From: Sedimentitalea sp041224545
GTDB taxonomy: Bacteria; Pseudomonadota; Alphaproteobacteria; Rhodobacterales; Rhodobacteraceae
Direction of reading: 5' to 3'
Assembly (NCBI RefSeq): GCF_041224545.1
Contig: NZ_JBGFGP010000109.1
Location: 68,212 to 132,211, forward strand
DNA length: 64,000 nt
The notes beneath the pieces were generated by a model. That model searched no databases and was not told the DNA's origin. It saw only the letters and a list, made by a program, of their open reading frames with translations. Made by a program: the position numbers and the translations under genes. Shown here piece after piece: positions 61,235 through 64,000 of this stretch (positions are counted from its first letter, which is position 1; the number at the start of each line of letters is the position of its first letter).

Positions 61235-62784
61235 CGGGGGATCATCGCGCGAACGGTTTCCAGCGTGTCGGCTTCGGCTGCGGGTTTGTCATCGCGGATG
61301 CGGTTGATGCGGGGAAAGCGCATGGCCAGCCCTGATTTGTGTCTGGAGCTTTCGGCCAGCCCCTCGAACGCGACTTCGACCACCTTTTCCGGTGCGACGG
61401 CGCGTACCGGACCAAAGCGCTCGGTGGTGTGAGTGCGGACGAAACGGTCCAGCTCTTTCAACTCGGCGTCGGTAAAGCCGAAATACGCCTTGCCGACCGG
61501 CACCAGCGCTTCGCCGTCCCAGACGCCAAAGGTAAAATCGGAATAGTACCCGGACCGTTTCCCGTGCCCGCGCTGGGCATACATCAGCACTGCGTCGATC
61601 AGCATCGGGTCACGTTTCCATTTGAACCAGTGTCCTTTGATCCGACCGGCCAGATAGGGGCTCTGACGGTGCTTGATCATCACACCCTCAATCACCGGAT
61701 CTCCCGGCTCGGCGCGCAGCGCGGCGATGTCGTTCCATGTGTCAAAGCGCAGCAGCGGGGACAGGTCGATGCGCGCGGGATCGAGCGGCAGCGCCTCCAG
61801 CCTTGCGCGACGCGCGTGATGGGGCAGGGCGCGCAGATCGTCGGGGCCTTCGATCAGCACATCATAGACGCGAAGCGCCGCCGGATGCGAGGCCAGCAAC
61901 CTGGCGCTGACGGTTTTACGGCCCAGCCGCTTTTGCAGGTCGTTGAAGGGCGCAACGGCATCGCCACGCCGCACCAGCAGTTCGCCATCCAGCACCGCAT
62001 CATGGCTCAACGCCTCCAGCACATCCGGGAAGGCGGCGGATATATCCTCACCAGTGCGGGAATAGAGCCGTTTGACGCCTCCGTCGCACACCGCCTGGAC
62101 ACGGATGCCGTCCCATTTCCATTCTGCGGTGAAATCGGCGGGATCCAGTGCGTCCAGTGCATTGGCGTCGGTTGGCGTGGACAGCATGACCGGTCGAAAA
62201 GGGGCCTTGGCGGCGTTCACCGGTTTCGCGCCCCCCTCCGCCCATGCGAAGAGGCTGGTGTAGGGCGGGGTCAGCCCATGCCACAGCTCTTCGATCTCGG
62301 TCAGGGGCAGGGTGCCGAAATCGGCCACTGCCAGCCGCGCCATGCGACCGGACACTCCAACGCGCAGGCCGCCGGTCGCAAGCTTCAGATAGGCATAGCG
62401 TTCTGACGGTCCCAGCGTGTCAAGTCTCGCGGCAATCACGCCGGGAAGCGCGGTTTTGGCAGTGGCGGCCAGTTCCTCGACCACCTCGGGCAGGGATGGA
62501 TCGGCACCGCCGCCGCCGGGCCAGATCAGGGCAATCGTCTCGGCCAGATCACCGACGAAGTCATAAGACAACGCGAACAGTTCGGCATCGACACGCTCTG
62601 CCACGAGCGCGCGCAGCATGGACGGGGTGACCTTGCGCAGAGCGAGGTCTCCGGTCAGCGCCGCCAGAGCATAACCGCGCGCAGGATCCGGTACGGCGGC
62701 GAAATACTGCACAAGATGACGTGTCTTGCCGGTGCGCTGCGGGCTAAAGGCAAGCTGCTCCAGCAGGCGGGCAAAGCGCTTCAT
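61231..62784 (-). CDS. ATP-dependent DNA ligase (bacterial LigB/LigC-type)
   Basis: A 517-aa ligase. The adenylated Lys lies in the motif EWKWDGIRVQ, and LYSRTGEDIS, DGELLV, GVMIKHRQSPY and WFKWKR are further nucleotidyltransferase motifs. An N-terminal DNA-binding domain of about 190 residues precedes them. It joins DNA ends in repair. It overlaps the exonuclease gene by 4 bases, the conserved ligase-exonuclease pair. The usual third partner, a DEXH helicase, is not in this window. Confidence 0.93.
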   Translation of the reverse strand: MKRFARLLEQLAFSPQRTGKTRHLVQYFAAVPDPARGYALAALTGDLALRKVTPSMLRALVAERVDAELFALSYDFVGDLAETIALIWPGGGGADPSLPEVVEELAATAKTALPGVIAARLDTLGPSERYAYLKLATGGLRVGVSGRMARLAVADFGTLPLTEIEELWHGLTPPYTSLFAWAEGGAKPVNAAKAPFRPVMLSTPTDANALDALDPADFTAEWKWDGIRVQAVCDGGVKRLYSRTGEDISAAFPDVLEALSHDAVLDGELLVRRGDAVAPFNDLQKRLGRKTVSARLLASHPAALRVYDVLIEGPDDLRALPHHARRARLEALPLDPARIDLSPLLRFDTWNDIAALRAEPGDPVIEGVMIKHRQSPYLAGRIKGHWFKWKRDPMLIDAVLMYAQRGHGKRSGYYSDFTFGVWDGEALVPVGKAYFGFTDAELKELDRFVRTHTTERFGPVRAVAPEKVVEVAFEGLAESSRHKSGLAMRFPRINRIRDDKPAAEADTLETVRAMIPR

Positions 62785-63776
62785 GCCTCGGCCTCGTCGT
62801 CATAACCCGCCAGCCGCAGCGGCCGTGCGGCGCGCTGCTGCAAATCGCACCAGCGGATCACAGCGTCCTCACGGCCATGAGTCACCCATGTCTCCGCAGG
62901 GTTCAGTTCGGTGATCGTGCGGGTCAGATCGGGCCAGTCGACATGGTCCGAGATCACCAGTGGCAATTCCACGCCGCGCTGGCGCGCCCGTGCACGCACC
63001 TGCATCCAGCCGCTTGCGAAGCAGATGACCGGATCGGGGAAGCGCTGCGCCCATGTGGCGGCAAAGGCCGATGGTGGTCCGAGTATGATCTGCCCGGCAA
63101 ATTGCGCCTTGGTGCTCCGGTCGATGGTCGCGGGGCGCAGATCGCCGAGCGGAATGCCCTGAGCGATGTGATAGTCGCACAAGCGTTGCAAGGCCCCGTG
63201 GATATAAATCGGGGCGTCCCATCCGGCGTCGCGCAGCAGCATGATCACCCGTTGCGCCTTGCCCAGGGCATAGGCCCCCACGAGATGCGCACGCTCGGGC
63301 TGGGCCGCGACCGAAGCGAGCAGCTTGCCGATTTCATCCAGCGGATCCGGATGGCGGAACACCGGCAGGCCAAATGTTGCTTCGGTCACGAAAATGTCGG
63401 CGGGTACGGGTTGAAACGGCGCGCAGGCGGGGTTGGCCGTACGGGAATAATCGCCCGATATCGTGACCGATCCGGTGCGCCCGCTGATGTGGATCTGTGC
63501 CGATCCCAATACGTGTCCGGCCGGATGAAATGAAACGTCCACATCGCCAATGCGCGTCGGTGTCGCCACCTGCCGCACACCAGCGAACGCCTCTCCATAG
63601 CGGATCGCCATGATATCGAGCGTTTGCGCGGTTGCCATCACAGCCCGGTGCCCCGCACGAGCATGGTCGGCGTGGCCATGGGTGATCAACGCCCGGTCCA
63701 CGGGTCGCAGCGGGTCGATATGAAACCCGCCTGCAGGACAAAACAGGCCCGCATCGGTGTTTTCAAGAATGGCCAT
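62781..63776 (-). CDS. Ligase-associated DNA exonuclease (metallo-beta-lactamase fold)
   Basis: A 331-aa protein. The metal motif THGHADHARAGH near residue 32 and HPAGHVLGSAQIHI are typical of the beta-CASP/SNM1-like nucleases, and SGDYSR supplies another metal ligand. It is a DNA end-processing nuclease coupled to the downstream ligase. It is the first gene of the pair; the 85-base region upstream, to the IS end, holds its promoter. Confidence 0.9.
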   Translation of the reverse strand: MAILENTDAGLFCPAGGFHIDPLRPVDRALITHGHADHARAGHRAVMATAQTLDIMAIRYGEAFAGVRQVATPTRIGDVDVSFHPAGHVLGSAQIHISGRTGSVTISGDYSRTANPACAPFQPVPADIFVTEATFGLPVFRHPDPLDEIGKLLASVAAQPERAHLVGAYALGKAQRVIMLLRDAGWDAPIYIHGALQRLCDYHIAQGIPLGDLRPATIDRSTKAQFAGQIILGPPSAFAATWAQRFPDPVICFASGWMQVRARARQRGVELPLVISDHVDWPDLTRTITELNPAETWVTHGREDAVIRWCDLQQRAARPLRLAGYDDEAEA

Positions 63777-63861
63777 GGGTTAAACAAAGCGCGAAATTGC
63801 CCCGAGGCAACCCCAACTCCAGCTTCAGGGTTCGCTCTTTCGTGTGAATGATCAAATTTCT

Positions 63862-64000
63862 AGGCCGTGTTGACAAAAGGTGTTAACAGGGCGGGCTGAA
63901 CGTGATTCAAACTGGTATCTGCAATGGAGACCAGCTTGGCACGAGACCTGATGTCGGACGAAGAGTGGGCGTTTCATGAACGCTTCATCCTGGCCGCCCG
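63862..64000 (+). mobile_element. IS5-family (IS427-like) insertion sequence, left end, cut by window
   Basis: The terminal repeat-like sequence GGCCGTGTTGACAAA starts near 63863, preceded by CTA, which fits the TNA target preference of the IS427 group. The transposase frame follows. The right end is outside the window, so completeness cannot be judged. Confidence 0.6.
63924..64000 (+). CDS. IS5-family transposase, N-terminal fragment (cut by window)
   Basis: The frame begins METSLARDLMSDEEWAFHER and continues to the edge. LMSDEEWAFxExF is the usual start of DUF4096/IS5-family transposases. Only about 25 codons are visible. An insertion here lies upstream of the exonuclease gene and does not interrupt it. 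Confidence 0.7.
   Translation, partial: METSLARDLMSDEEWAFHERFILAA

Noticed and set aside
1..64000. CRISPR arrays, tRNA or rRNA genes, riboswitches and prophage modules
   Set aside because: I looked through the gaps between genes and found no regularly spaced repeats, cloverleaf or conserved aptamer patterns, or phage structural genes; almost the whole window is taken up by protein genes.

Overview
The window reads as chromosomal DNA of a GC-rich alphaproteobacterium, most likely a Rhodobacteraceae/Roseobacter-type organism. The evidence is gene content (tripartite tricarboxylate and TRAP transporters, Dpp peptide importer, M81 and IclR genes, bacterial AcnX, the ligase/exonuclease pair) and style: short intergenic gaps, four-base ATGA overlaps, and long meaningless antisense ORFs. 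No tRNA, rRNA, CRISPR array or prophage was seen.

Layout. (1) 1-20453 is a catabolic and transport island for small, probably amino or imino, acids: a TPP enzyme (cut by the left edge), SDR, FCD-type GntR regulator, MmgE/PrpD protein, aspartate-dehydrogenase-like enzyme, two-subunit aconitase X, FAD amino-acid dehydrogenase, Asp/Glu racemase, VOC protein, TctCBA transporter, a second FAD dehydrogenase, RidA, TRAP transporter, amidase and LysR regulator. A recurring TGTATACA palindrome lies in three of its promoter regions, with a degenerate form before the GntR gene. (2) 20454-23135 is a debris zone with broken fragments of a glutathione S-transferase and a sugar-type ABC ATPase, a PRC-barrel protein, a fumarylacetoacetase-family hydrolase and a further broken gene. 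(3) 23136-36773 is a peptide/amide-use island: three M20 hydrolases, a complete Dpp-type ABC importer, an M81 metallopeptidase, an IclR regulator and a penicillin-acylase-type Ntn hydrolase. (4) 37008-42112 holds a LysE exporter, an outer-membrane-like protein and a compact set of unrecognised genes around a WD40-type protein.

(5) 42184-59641 is the most interesting part: a group-5 soluble diiron monooxygenase operon (prmA, prmB, prmC, prmD; propane 2-monooxygenase / MimABCD type). It comes with two zinc alcohol dehydrogenases, an amidohydrolase, a DUF59-domain protein, a dedicated GroEL-like chaperonin without GroES, a VOC protein and a Tat-exported GMC dehydrogenase pair. Upstream lies a divergent second sigma-54 gene (rpoN paralog); downstream lies an AcoR/MimR-type sigma-54 activator preceded by an unrecognised partner gene. 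A -24/-12 promoter lies before prmA with repeated TGTGTAAC boxes about 190 bp further upstream, and a second -24/-12 match lies before the second alcohol dehydrogenase. The implied scheme is substrate hydroxylation by PrmABCD (matured by the chaperonin), oxidation of a secondary alcohol by the dehydrogenases, and control by the activator, possibly with its own sigma factor.

(6) 59777-64000 holds an FAD/NAD(P)-binding protein, the ATP-dependent DNA ligase and its associated exonuclease, and the left end of an IS5-family element cut by the window edge.
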